This document shows positions 20,032-29,106 of a DNA stretch of 29,221 nucleotides, in pieces. Every line of letters starts with the position of its first letter. Positions within the stretch are counted from its first letter, which is position 1. The notes below the pieces were generated by a model. The model was not told where the DNA came from, did not search any database, and saw only the letters and a program-made list of their open reading frames with translations. Position numbers and translations under genes: made by a program. Location of the stretch: the NCBI GenBank assembly GCA_032718475.1, contig JAUCBJ010004155.1:1-29221 (forward strand). The letters are read 5' to 3'. The DNA is from Nemertoderma westbladi. Lineage: Eukaryota; Xenacoelomorpha; Nemertodermatida; Nemertodermatidae.

Positions 20032-22748
20032 TGAATCCAACTGCACATGCAGCATTGGACAAAATAGACCAAATCTCTAACCGCATCATCCGTTGCCACT
20101 TCTCATGTTCTGGAAGACTGGCTAAGAAGTTTCCTAAGGTGGTTCTGATTGTGTGCTACTCTCCAACTAGTGTTGCCCCTGTAGAGGAGGTGGACAATTT
20201 CTACCACAATCTACAAGCAGCTACTGATGGAGTGGATCAGCATGCATTCTTAACATTCCTGGGAGACTTTAATGCAAGTCTGCATCAATCACCTACATCG
20301 CCCTGGGTCTATAGCAATAGTGTTAACCGAAATTCTGTCCATCTTCAGGATTTTATCTCTGGAAATGGATTGTTTTCGGCTGGAACCCAGTTCAAGAAGC
20401 GAACTGGAAAGCTATGGACTCATAGTGGACCCAGTGGTCACAAGTCCCAGATAGACCATATTCTGTTTCGTAGGAAATACAGGAGCTCTATACAAGACTG
20501 TAATGCATTTACACTTCGACCCTTCTCCAGTGATCACCGCCTTATTGTGGCCAAGGTAAGACTTAGTCTGCGTGCTAGCAGAACAACGAAATCTGCCTTG
20601 CCGCGGCATGACTGGTCCTCTCTGTTGCAACAGCCAAGTGTGAGATCCAGCTTCACACTACAGCTGAGCAACAGGTATGAGGCTCTTGCCTCTGAGGCGG
20701 CAGATCACTGTGAGGGCTATACTGCCTTTACAGAAGCAGTTAAGTTAGCAGCTGCAGAAACAGTTCCTGTATACCCTCGAAACAGGAAAAGGGCCCCATG
20801 GACTGACAACAAAATTCAGAAGTGCCGAAATGACCTTCATAAGGCGCAGAAAGAGTCCCGACTCAAACATACTACAGCGGTCAAGAATGCAGTTAAGGCT
20901 GCATCTAGGTCCCTGAACAGGCAGTACTCTGTTAATCTACAGGAGCTAATAAACCAACAGGTTGATGCCATCAATGATGCTGACGACAGCAGGCAATCAT
21001 CCCAGGCATGGAAATCGATCAATCTGCTTACTGGGCGGAAAAGCCAACCCACCACCAAGGTTAAGGCTGAATCACCAGCCGATCGCCTCAATGGTTGGAA
21101 AGCCCACTTTGAAAAGCTCCTCAATAATGACAGGGTATTGCCTGATAACTTTATAGAAGTAAAAGTGTCTGAGTCTGTACTCCCAGATATTCCCATTGGC
21201 GATATCTCCTTTGCAGAAGTGAAAGCTGCTGCAAAGAGCATTAAGACCAATCGTGCCAGTGGAGTAGATGGTGTTCCCCCTGAGGTCTTTAAAATACCTG
21301 AGTGTTTAAAGCTCATCTATCCCATCATAGTAGACATGTACCGAACAACAAGAGTCCCACAAGAAATGAAAACAAATAAGTTGGTGCCAGTTCCCAAGAA
21401 GGGCAACCTAACACTCTATGGTTCTTTTCGGGGAATCTCATTGATCTCGATTGCTGCAAAGCTATACAATAGGATTCTATTAAATCGCATCAGGGATCCC
21501 ATTGAGAGACTGCTCCGTGGAAATCAGAATGGGTTCCGTAAAGGTCGTGGGACCATGGAGCCCATTTTGGCACTTAGAAGGATAAATGAAGAGTTATCAA
21601 AAAAGAAAGACAGGCATCTGGCTGTTATCTTTGTTGACTTCTTCAAGGCCTTTGATTCAGTCTCTCGCTCACGTATGTTCAGCATACTTTCATTATATGG
21701 GATTCCTGATGAAATTATTGCAGCAATCAGATCAGTACATGATGGTTCGACAACATTTGTGTCTACTGTTGATGGTGACTCAGAACCATTTGAAGTGTTA
21801 TGGGGCGTCCTCCAAGGAGACACACTTGCACCATTCTTGTTCATTATTGTGGTTGACTATGTTCTACGCGTGTCCTTAGATCATTATAATGATGATGGGG
21901 TGATGATAACTCCACCTACTGGCTCCAGAAGTCGAGGAAATCCTGCCAAGTACCTAACTGATCTAGACTCTGCTGATGACTTAGGAGTACTCTCAGAATC
22001 ATTAGAGGGAGCCCAACGGCTCCTCAGCTCATTAGAACATGCTGCTTCTAGTGTTGGTCTTTTTATTAACTCCAGAAAGACCAAAATTCTGACAGTTAAC
22101 TTTGAAAGTCCTCAGCAAGTCTCTGATCGGATGAGCATAAGCTCAAAGGATGGTATGCTTGAGCATGTGGACGACTTGTGTTACCTGGGATCATGGATCC
22201 GGAAGTCAGGTGAGGACCTTCGAATACGTAAGGGAAAGGCATGGGCAGCCTTGAATAGGCTTTCCAGGATTTGGAAGTCAGCGAGAATTAATCGGAAACT
22301 TAAGGTCCGATTATTTAGAGCAGCAGTAGTTCCAGTACTCCTCTATGGGAGTCCATGCTGGGCTCTAACTGCTGAGGACACCAAATCTCTGGATGGCACA
22401 TTCACAAGAATGCTACGCCGGGTTCATTGTGTCAAGTACAATGCACACATCTCCAACCAGACACTATATAACATTGGAGGTGTCTCATTGGTTCCCCCAA
22501 GCTTGACACTAGAACAAAATCGCCTCCGCTTTGCAGGACATTGCTTTCGCCGTGAGGACCAGCCAGTGCATAATCTTGTACTTTGGCAGCCTCATGGAGT
22601 GAATAAGCATGGTGGACAGCCCATGACTTTCTTGAGACGCATCTTAAAGGACACAGGCCTTAAAGATGCGGATGATCTAGCAAATGTCATGGGTGATAGG
22701 GAGTTGTGGCGGTGCAATTTTGTTGACAAGCCGGCACAGCATTCTTAA
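20028..22748 (+). CDS. LINE B: endonuclease / reverse transcriptase (main part)
   Basis: 906 codons; the frame begins at TTG 20028 with ATG at 20031. Homologous coding already begins near 19968, so neither codon is a natural start. Endonuclease motifs: LGDFNA (Asp about 80, Asn 82) and SSDHRLI (Asp 169, His 170), with the matching Glu in the upstream frame. RT motifs: NRASGVDGVPPEVFK near 408, RGISLISIAAKLYNRIL, NGFRKGRGT, motif A FVDFFKAFD (Asp about 537), motif B GVLQGDTLAPFLF (593-605), and SADD at 648-651 where Tyr or Phe usually precedes ADD. A C-terminal LLYGSPCWALT and RLRFAGHCFR region resembles RTE-type tails. No RNase H. The protein would nick target DNA and prime cDNA on it. Apart from the upstream shift and the Ser, it looks intact and recent. 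Confidence 0.9.
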   Translation: MMNPTAHAALDKIDQISNRIIRCHFSCSGRLAKKFPKVVLIVCYSPTSVAPVEEVDNFYHNLQAATDGVDQHAFLTFLGDFNASLHQSPTSPWVYSNSVNRNSVHLQDFISGNGLFSAGTQFKKRTGKLWTHSGPSGHKSQIDHILFRRKYRSSIQDCNAFTLRPFSSDHRLIVAKVRLSLRASRTTKSALPRHDWSSLLQQPSVRSSFTLQLSNRYEALASEAADHCEGYTAFTEAVKLAAAETVPVYPRNRKRAPWTDNKIQKCRNDLHKAQKESRLKHTTAVKNAVKAASRSLNRQYSVNLQELINQQVDAINDADDSRQSSQAWKSINLLTGRKSQPTTKVKAESPADRLNGWKAHFEKLLNNDRVLPDNFIEVKVSESVLPDIPIGDISFAEVKAAAKSIKTNRASGVDGVPPEVFKIPECLKLIYPIIVDMYRTTRVPQEMKTNKLVPVPKKGNLTLYGSFRGISLISIAAKLYNRILLNRIRDPIERLLRGNQNGFRKGRGTMEPILALRRINEELSKKKDRHLAVIFVDFFKAFDSVSRSRMFSILSLYGIPDEIIAAIRSVHDGSTTFVSTVDGDSEPFEVLWGVLQGDTLAPFLFIIVVDYVLRVSLDHYNDDGVMITPPTGSRSRGNPAKYLTDLDSADDLGVLSESLEGAQRLLSSLEHAASSVGLFINSRKTKILTVNFESPQQVSDRMSISSKDGMLEHVDDLCYLGSWIRKSGEDLRIRKGKAWAALNRLSRIWKSARINRKLKVRLFRAAVVPVLLYGSPCWALTAEDTKSLDGTFTRMLRRVHCVKYNAHISNQTLYNIGGVSLVPPSLTLEQNRLRFAGHCFRREDQPVHNLVLWQPHGVNKHGGQPMTFLRRILKDTGLKDADDLANVMGDRELWRCNFVDKPAQHS

Positions 22749-22786
22749 AAATGCAGCTGCAATGCAGCATGCCGATCCTAGTAGTA
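22749..22786 (+). other. Short 3' end of LINE B
   Basis: Only 38 bp separate the stop codon from the resuming minisatellite. The sequence is a reiterated ATGCAGC/AATGCAGC stretch ending GATCCTAGTAGTA, with no AATAAA or poly(A). Very short 3' regions with simple-repeat ends are a known trait of RTE-type LINEs. The leader also contains ATGCAGCAT (from 19085), shared with this tail. Confidence 0.6.
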
Positions 22787-23057
22787 GGGTTCCCTACTCC
22801 GGGGGCAGCCAGGGTTCCGGCCACTCTGGGGGCAGCCAGGGTTCCGTCACCCTGGGGGCAGCCAGGGTTCCGGCCACCCTGGGGAAGCCAGGGTTACCTA
22901 CTCCGGGGGCAGCCAGGGTTACCTACTCCGGGGACAGCCAGGGTTGCGTCACCCTGGGGGCAGCCAGGGTTCCGCCACCCTGGGGGCAGCCAGGGTTCGC
23001 CACCCTGGGGGCAGCCTGGGGTTCCCCACACTGGGGGCAGCCAGGGTTCCGGCCCTC
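22787..23057. repeat. GC-rich minisatellite, right block after LINE B
   Basis: The array that begins at 17238 continues here for about ten half-units, more diverged than on the left (TTACCTACTCC, TTCCGTCACC, TTCGCCACC, GGGGACAGCC variants, one-base losses). It ends in GGTTCCGGCC followed by unique sequence. Divergence at this end parallels the diverged edge of the 37-bp array. Confidence 0.95.
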
Positions 23058-23140
23058 TCTTCAAATTCAAATAAGAGAAAGGATCAGGTTACGGTGGCGG
23101 TGTTTTCTAACAAAAATAATAAACAAAATTTATTCCAAAT

Positions 23141-24355
23141 GCAGCACCTATAGCACCCCGTCTATAGCACGCCGTCTATAGCACCCGACTATACCACCCC
23201 GTCTATAGCACCTCGTCTATAGCACCCCGTCTATAGCACCCCGTCTATAGCACCCCGTCTAGAGCACCCCGCCTATAGCACCCCGTCTATAGCACCCCGT
23301 ATAGAGCACCCCGTCTATAGCACTCCGTCTATAGCACCCCGTCTATAGCATCCCGTCTATAGCACCCCGTCTATAGCACCTCGTCTATAACACCCAGTCT
23401 ATAGCACCTCGTCTATAACACCCAGTCTACTGCACCCGTTTATGGCACCCCGTCTATAGCACCTTGTCTATAACACCCAGTCTATAGCACCCGTTTATAG
23501 CACCCCGTCTATACACGCCATATATAGCACCCCGTCTATACACGCCATCTATAGCACCCCGTCTATACACGCCATCTATAGCACCCCGTCTATAGCAACC
23601 GTCAATAGCACCTCGTCTATAGCACCCCGTCAATAGCACCCCGTCTATAGCACCTCGTGTATAGCACGCTGTCTATAGCACCCCGTATATAGCACCCCGT
23701 CTATAGCACCTCGTCTATAGCACCTCGTCTATAGCACCCCGTCAATAGCACCCCATCTATAGCGCCTCGTGTATAGCACGCCTTCTATAGCACCTCGTCT
23801 ATAGCACCCCGTCTATAGCACCTCGTGTATAGCACGCCGTCCATAGCACCCCGTCTATAGCACCTCGTGTATAGCACGCCGTCTATAGCACCCCGTCTAT
23901 AGCACCTCGTCTATAGCACCTCGTCTATAGCACCCCGTCAATAGCACCCCATCTATAGCGCCTCGTGTATAGCACGCCTTCTATAGCACCTCGTCTATAG
24001 CACCCCGTCTATAGCACCTCGTGTATAGCACGCCGTCCATAGCACCCCGTCTATAGCACCTCGTGTATAGCACGCCGTCCATAGCACCCCGTCTATAGCA
24101 CCTCGTGTATAGCACGCCGTCTATAGCACCCCGTCTATAGCACCTCGTCTATAGCACCCCGTCAATAGCACCCCATCTATAGCGCCTCGTGTATAGCACG
24201 CCTTCTATAGCACCTCGTCTATAGCACCCCGTCTATAGCACCTCGTGTATAGCACGCCGTCCATAGCACCCCGTCTATAGCACCTCGTGTATAGCACGCC
24301 GTCCATAGCACCCCGTCTATAGCACCTCGTGTATAGCACGCCGTCTATAGCACCA
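23141..24355. repeat. 14-bp minisatellite (TATAGCACCCCGTC)n
   Basis: About 87 copies of TATAGCACCCCGTC with point variants (CCTCGTG, CACGCCGTCC, CCCATC, GCGCC). A variant block containing GTCAATAGCACCCCATC then GCGCCTCGTG recurs at 23741, 23937 and 24161, spacings of 196 and 224 bp (14 and 16 monomers), i.e. higher-order duplication. An 83-bp unique spacer (23058-23140) separates it from the GC minisatellite. The 14-bp period is not a multiple of three, so the short frames across it are artefacts. Confidence 0.96.
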
Positions 24356-24959
24356 CGGTCTCTTATTTAGTAAAGTTTATAACTATAAAACTTCACTTAC
24401 CGAAATAAATGCTCCACAATAGTGGTATATATGTCATCTTAGGTACTATTATTGTTTATTTGTATTTTACAGGGCCAGGTTGTATGTAACCCGAAATAAA
24501 ATAAAATAATAAAAAAATAAAAATTTTAATAAATAATTGAATTAGATGAAATACTCCAACAAATTAATATATCACTTTTCCTTGTAAACATTGCGTGTTG
24601 TATAGTTTACTCTATCGTGGCGTCGCTTACACCATGTGTTCCAGGATGGTAGCATTGGGTAAATATGGGTCATTGTCGAGCGCGCCATGGTAATTACAAA
24701 ATAATGTGAAACCGAGAGACCAGCCAGATACTGTATTAATATGAATTAATTATGAATGTTGGTACCATTAGTTGTGTAGTCCACTCCAGAAATATTTATC
24801 ATTCGGAGCACAGCGGTAGGAAAGTTTGATGTACAATTAATATTCTAATAACTAAATAATAAACAATAGAGTGCAGAATGGTATAATCGGATGGCAAAGT
24901 AAGACAACCAAATTAGGAGAGTTTTTAGTACACAGTGTAGTAGAGCTATTAATTGTGAA
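24356..24959. other. AT-rich spacer with a possible LINE 3' tail
   Basis: No gene supported. At 24450-24536 the sequence TGTATGTAACCCGAAATAAA followed by AAATAA/AAAAATAA reiterations resembles the 3' end of LINE A (ATGTACGAAATAAATTAAAT). It may be a short, heavily 5'-truncated LINE copy; AATAAA lies at 24495-24500. The remainder shows nothing recognisable. Confidence 0.45.
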
Positions 24960-24986
24960 TACACCATGTCCCGGAATATAATGTCG
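24960..24986 (+). repeat. Left inverted-repeat arm bracketing the 28-bp array
   Basis: Starts TACACCATGTCCCGGAATA and ends TGTCG; it runs straight into the first 28-bp monomer. Its complement occurs at 29082-29106 with 23 of 25 positions matching plus a 2-nt gap. Possibly one terminus of a mobile unit. Confidence 0.5.
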
Positions 24987-27776
24987 TATCGATACTCACC
25001 GCCATTCGGCGTGAGGTATCGATACACACCCCCATTCGGGGTGAGGTATCGATACACCCCCATTCGGGGTGAGTTATCGATTCACACCCCCATTCGGGGT
25101 GAGGTATCGATACACCCCCATTCGGGGTGAGGTATCGATACACCCCCATTCGGGGTGAGGTATCGATACACCCCCATTCGGGGTGAGGTATCGATACACC
25201 CCATTCGGGGTGAGGTATCGATACATACCCATTCGGGGTGAGGTATCGATACACACCCCCATTCAGGGTGAGGTATCGATACACACCCCCATTCGGGGTG
25301 AGGTATCGATACACCCCCATTCGGGGTGAGGTATCGATACACCCCCATTCGGGGTGAGGTATCGATACACCCCCATTCGGGGTGAGGTATCGATACACCC
25401 CATTCGGGGTGAGGTATCGATACATACCCATTCGGGGTGAGGTATCGATACACACCCCCATTCAGGGTGAGGTATCGATACACACCCCCATTCGGGGTGA
25501 GGTATCGATACACCCCCATTCGGGGTGAGGTATCGATACACCCCATTCGGGGTGAGGTATCGATACATACCCATTCGGGGTGAGGTATCGATACACACCC
25601 CCATTCAGGGTGAGGTATCGATACACACCCCCATTCGGGGTGAGGTATCGATACACCCCCATTCGGGGTGAGGTATCGATACACCCCCATTCGGGGTGAG
25701 GTATCGATACACCCCCATTCGGGGTGAGGTATCGATACACCCCCATTCGGGGTGAGGTATCGATACACCCCCATTCGGGGTGAGGTATCGATACACACCC
25801 CCATTCGGGGTGAGGTATCGATACACCCCATTCGGGGTGAGGTATCGATACACACCCCCATTCAGGGTGAGGTATCGATACACCCCATTCGGGGTGAGGT
25901 ATCGATACACCCCCATTCGGGGTGAGGTATCGATACACACCCATTCGGGGTGAGGTATCGATACACACCCCCATTCGGGGTGAGGTATCGATACACCCCC
26001 ATTTGGGGTGAGGTATCGATACACACCCCCATTCGGGGTGAGGTATCGATACACCCCATTCGGGGTGAGGTATCGATACACACCCCCATTCGGGGTGAGG
26101 TATCGATACACACCCATTCGGGGTGAGGTATCGATACACACCCATTCGGGGTGAGGTATCGATACACACCCGCATTTGGGGTGAGGTATCGATACACCCC
26201 CATTCGGGGTGAGGTATCGATACACACCCCCATTCGGAGTGAGGTATCGATACACCCCCATTCGGGGTGAGGTATCGATACACCCCCATTCGGGGTGAGG
26301 TATCGATACACCCCCATTCGGGGTGAGGTATCGATACACACCCCCATTCGGGGTGAGGTATCGATACACCCCCATTCGGGGTGAGGTATCGATACACACC
26401 CCCATTCGGGGTGAGGTATCGATACACCCCATTCGGGGTGAGGTATCGATACACCCCATTCGGGGTGAGGTATCGATACACACCCCCATTCGGGGTGAGG
26501 TATCGATACACACCCATTCGGGGTGAGGTATCGATACACACCCATTCGGGGTGAGGTATCGATACACACCCGCATTCGGGGTGAGGTATCGATACACCCC
26601 CATTCGGGGTGAGGTATCGATACACCCCCATTCGGGGTGAGGTATCGATACACACCCCCATTCGGGGTGAGGTATCGATACACCCCCATTCAGGGTGAGG
26701 TATCGATACACACCCCCATTCGGGGTGAGGTATCGATACACACCCCCATTCGGGGTGAGGTATCGATACATACCCATTCGGGGTGAGGTATCGATACACA
26801 CCCCCATGCGGGGTGAGGTATCGATACACCCCCATTCGGGGTGAGGTATCGATACACTCCCATTCGGGGTGAGGTATCGATACACCCCCATTCGGGGTGA
26901 GGTATCGATACACACCCCCATTCGGTGTGAGGTATCGATACACCCCATTCGGGGTGAGGTATCGATACACACCCCCATTCGGGGTGAGGTATCGATACAC
27001 CCCATTCGGGGTGAGGTATCGATACACCCCCATTCGGGGTGAGGTATCGATACACACCCATTCGGGGTGAGGTATCGATACACACCCCCATTCGGGGTGA
27101 GGTATCGATACACCCCCATTCGGGGTGAGGTATCGATACACACCCCCATTCGGGGTGAGGTATCGATACACCCCCATTCGGGGTGAGGTATCGATACACA
27201 CCCCCATTCGGGGTGAGGTATCGATACACCCCCATTTGGGGTGAGGTATCGATACACACCCCCATTCGGGATGAGGTATCGATACACCCCATTCGGGGTG
27301 AGGTATCGATACACACCCCCATTCGGGGTGAGGTATCGATACACACCCATTCGGGGTGAGGTATCGATACACACCCATTCGGGGTGAGGTATCGATACAC
27401 ACCCGCATTTGGGGTGAGGTATCGATACACCCCCATTCGGGGTGAGGTATCGATACACACCCCCATTCGGAGTGAGGTATCGATACACCCCCATTCGGGG
27501 TGAGGTATCGATACACCCCCATTCGGGGTGAGGTATCGATACACCCCCATTCGGGGTGAGGTATCGATACACACCCCCATTCGGGGTGAGGTATCGATAC
27601 ACCCCCATTCGGGGTGAGGTATCGATACACACCCCCATTCAGGGTGAGGTATCGATACACCCCCATTCGGGGTGAGGTATCGATACACACCCCCATTCGG
27701 GGTGAGGTATCGATACACCCCAATTCGGGGTAAGGTATCGATACACACCCCCATTCGGGGTGAGGTATCGATTACA
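24986..27776. repeat. 28-bp minisatellite with palindromic monomers
   Basis: About 100 copies of a 28-bp unit, with 27-, 28- and 30-bp versions differing in the number of AC and C bases. Each unit contains the perfect palindrome GTATCGATAC, flanked by GGGGTG on one side and CACCCC on the other, so a monomer can form a GC-clamped hairpin on either strand. Longer blocks recur within the array, for example 27-28-28-30 length patterns around 25070-25270 and 25270-25470. No minus-strand frame has a stop in the unit, which yields frames of up to 753 codons made of repeating YRYLTPNGG / SIPHPEWGC / IDTSPRMG; these follow from the repeat and are not a gene. The array ends in C29. Confidence 0.96.

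Positions 27777-27805
<29 letters not shown>
27777..27805. repeat. C29 homopolymer at the array end
   Basis: Twenty-nine uninterrupted C directly after the last, altered monomer (ATCGATTACA). On the minus strand this is G29, able to form G-quadruplexes. Its true length may be misestimated by sequencing. Confidence 0.9.
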
Positions 27806-27807
<2 letters not shown>

Positions 27808-28262
27808 TTAATCTGCACCACCCCAACCCAAAGGGGCACACAGGATAGATGAGAGGCAGGATTTGTGTTTTAAAAGTAGTATGTTATATTTATTTTTAAT
27901 ATAACACAAAATACAACTGGAAGCGATTCACAAATATACAAACAGCACAAATTTCTAGCAAAAATAATTAAAGATATCATATTATTTAATTTATTTAACA
28001 AACAAATAAATCAATAAACTCATGTTATTCGTAACGTGTTAAACTCATAAAGTAATATATTAAATATTTTAGGCGTGGAGGCGCCCCAATTTATAAGAAA
28101 TATAAAACTTACCTTATGCCGATAGTATTGATACTGAGATATTAATTTATCATGTCAACACCTCAACGAAATTATTTAGCTAATTATTAAGAAGAATCAT
28201 GATTAAGTACTCGGCCAATCATTTTGTAAGCTAAACACAATAACCAAGCTGGCTTATTAGTC
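27806..28262. other. AT-rich DNA right of the 28-bp array
   Basis: No coding frame or RNA gene recognised. A CCACCCCAACCCAAAGGGGCA stretch (with one short GGGG/CCCC pairing) opens the interval; the rest is AT-rich. A good splice-donor match, AAG|GTAAGT on the minus strand at about 28108-28116, stands alone with no coding sequence beside it. Confidence 0.5.
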
Positions 28263-28379
28263 TGGCTCATTTCAATGCTGCCTCGCCTTTGAGTAGAGGC
28301 GAGGTCTGGTTGGACTGGTTCCCCTTCCAAGCGCTAGGCATGCTTGTTATTGCAAGCATGCCAAGGAAGGAGTGAGCTA
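28263..28379. other. Three-way-junction fold-back (candidate structured RNA or transposon end)
   Basis: A closing stem pairs 28263-28271 (TGGCTCATT) with 28371-28379 (AGTGAGCTA), nine pairs counting two G-T. Inside are hairpin 1, CCTCGCCT (28281-28288) with AGGCGAGG (28297-28304) around an 8-nt loop, and hairpin 2, GGCATGCTTG (28337-28346) with CAAGCATGCC (28353-28362) around a 6-nt loop. Hairpin 2 is itself enclosed by CCTTCC (28323-28328) and GGAAGG (28365-28370), which abuts the closing stem. Strand is unknown because DNA and RNA would fold in either sense. It matches no RNA family I recognise; hammerhead core motifs are absent. Confidence 0.55.
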
Positions 28380-28680
28380 AAGCTGGAGACAGGGGCATTT
28401 TAATAAGTTAATTACGTTTAGATCAATTAAATACACATTTCTTAAAGCAAATCTCTTGAACTAATTAAAAACTATAATGGGATGGGGTATGGGGATTACG
28501 GCTGTATAATTTTTAAGTATAATTATTTATATCTTATACTCTAGAATAACTAATTAATATCCTATACGACGTCAGGTTGAAAATGCTGTTTTCACCCCAA
28601 TCAACTTAATTAATTTTAATTTACGTAATTAACTGCTATTATCTTAGCTTCTCAAAAGGCCACACCCAAATTCAACTTTG
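28380..28680. other. AT-rich DNA, nothing recognised
   Basis: No coding frame, RNA gene or clear repeat. Contains a GGGATGGGGTATGGGG stretch near 28479. Confidence 0.5.
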
Positions 28681-28699
28681 GAAAATTTCTAAACTTTAG

Positions 28700-28990
28700 C
28701 CAGACTACATGTGTACCAAGTTTGGATGGATTTTATCGAGATTTGGCTGAGTTATTAACGTATAAAATTGAACACAACAGAACGACAGAACAACGGAACG
28801 GCAGACACACCGATTGGGTTAGTGGTACCCGTATGCCAAGCTCGCTTACTTTCGTGGCTCGCCCCACAAGCAACATTCACAATGCCATAGCTCAGCGATT
28901 TCCCAACCAAATTCAAATGTTTTTAGATTTTTGGAATCCTGACACAATCAGCTTTCGATTGGTACCAACTATAAGGTCGAAAATTTAAAG
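28700..28990. repeat. Possible dispersed-repeat fragment (transposon-end-like)
   Basis: GTGTACCAAGTTTGGATGGA followed by an imperfect AACGACAGAACAACGGAACGG reiteration resembles conserved segments near the ends of many invertebrate dispersed repeats (ACCAAGTTTGG... then CAGACA/CGGACGG runs). This is recalled likeness, not an alignment. A frame of 88 codons crosses it on the plus strand but shows no domain, and I do not consider it a gene. Confidence 0.4.
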
Positions 28991-29038
28991 CAGTGTATTA
29001 TGTGTAACTGTGAAATTTGTAGAAAATAAGATATTTAT

Positions 29039-29066
29039 AAAAAAAAATGGGGGGAGGGGGGGGGGG
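29039..29066. repeat. A-run / G-run microsatellite
   Basis: A9, T, G6, A, G11 in succession (29039-29066), just inside the right inverted-repeat arm. It mirrors the C29 run to the left, giving G-rich tracts on opposite strands at the two ends of the 27.8-29.0 kb interval. Confidence 0.8.
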
Positions 29067-29081
29067 TAGGTACCTGAATAA

Positions 29082-29106
29082 CGACACTATTCCAGGACAT
29101 GGTGTA
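29082..29106 (-). repeat. Right inverted-repeat arm bracketing the 28-bp array
   Basis: The minus-strand reading starts TACACCATGTCCTGGAATA and ends GTGTCG, the partner of 24960-24986. Beyond it (29107-29221) is AT-rich sequence with a duplicated GGTATCAG motif and no gene. Confidence 0.5.

Larger units (their letters stand above)
19037..22786 (+). mobile_element. LINE B: near full-length RTE-like non-LTR retrotransposon inside the GC minisatellite
   Basis: A 3750-bp element with a leader, an endonuclease/RT coding region and a very short 3' end. The left array stops at 19036 after 22 nt of a unit. The right array restarts at 22787 from the beginning of the same 22 nt, so 19015-19036 and 22787-22808 are identical and abut both ends. 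That is what a 22-bp target-site duplication would give. Because the target is itself repetitive, the duplication is inferred from array phase. The short 3' end without poly(A), the lack of RNase H and a single large endonuclease-RT protein point to an RTE-like clade, tentatively. The coding frame is broken once (about 19965-19990). Confidence 0.9.

Noticed and set aside
20837-21316. Minus-strand frames inside LINE B (for example 159 codons)
   Set aside because: Antisense shadows of the endonuclease/RT frame, whose catalytic motifs are on the plus strand.
23454-23639. Minus-strand frame of 61 codons with GAIDGVYRR repeats
   Set aside because: Repeat-derived, from the 14-bp minisatellite.
24845-27841. 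Minus-strand frames up to 753 codons (YRYLTPNGG / SIPHPEWGC / IDTSPRMG repeats)
   Set aside because: Direct consequence of a stop-free 28-bp unit. All three minus frames are open and give the same peptides in rotation.
28100-28120. U1 snRNA 5' end (ACTTACCT) or a minus-strand splice donor
   Set aside because: The rest of the sequence does not resemble U1, and no open frame abuts the donor-like site.
28722-28988. 88-codon plus-strand frame
   Set aside because: No domain or splice context. The DNA resembles a dispersed repeat.
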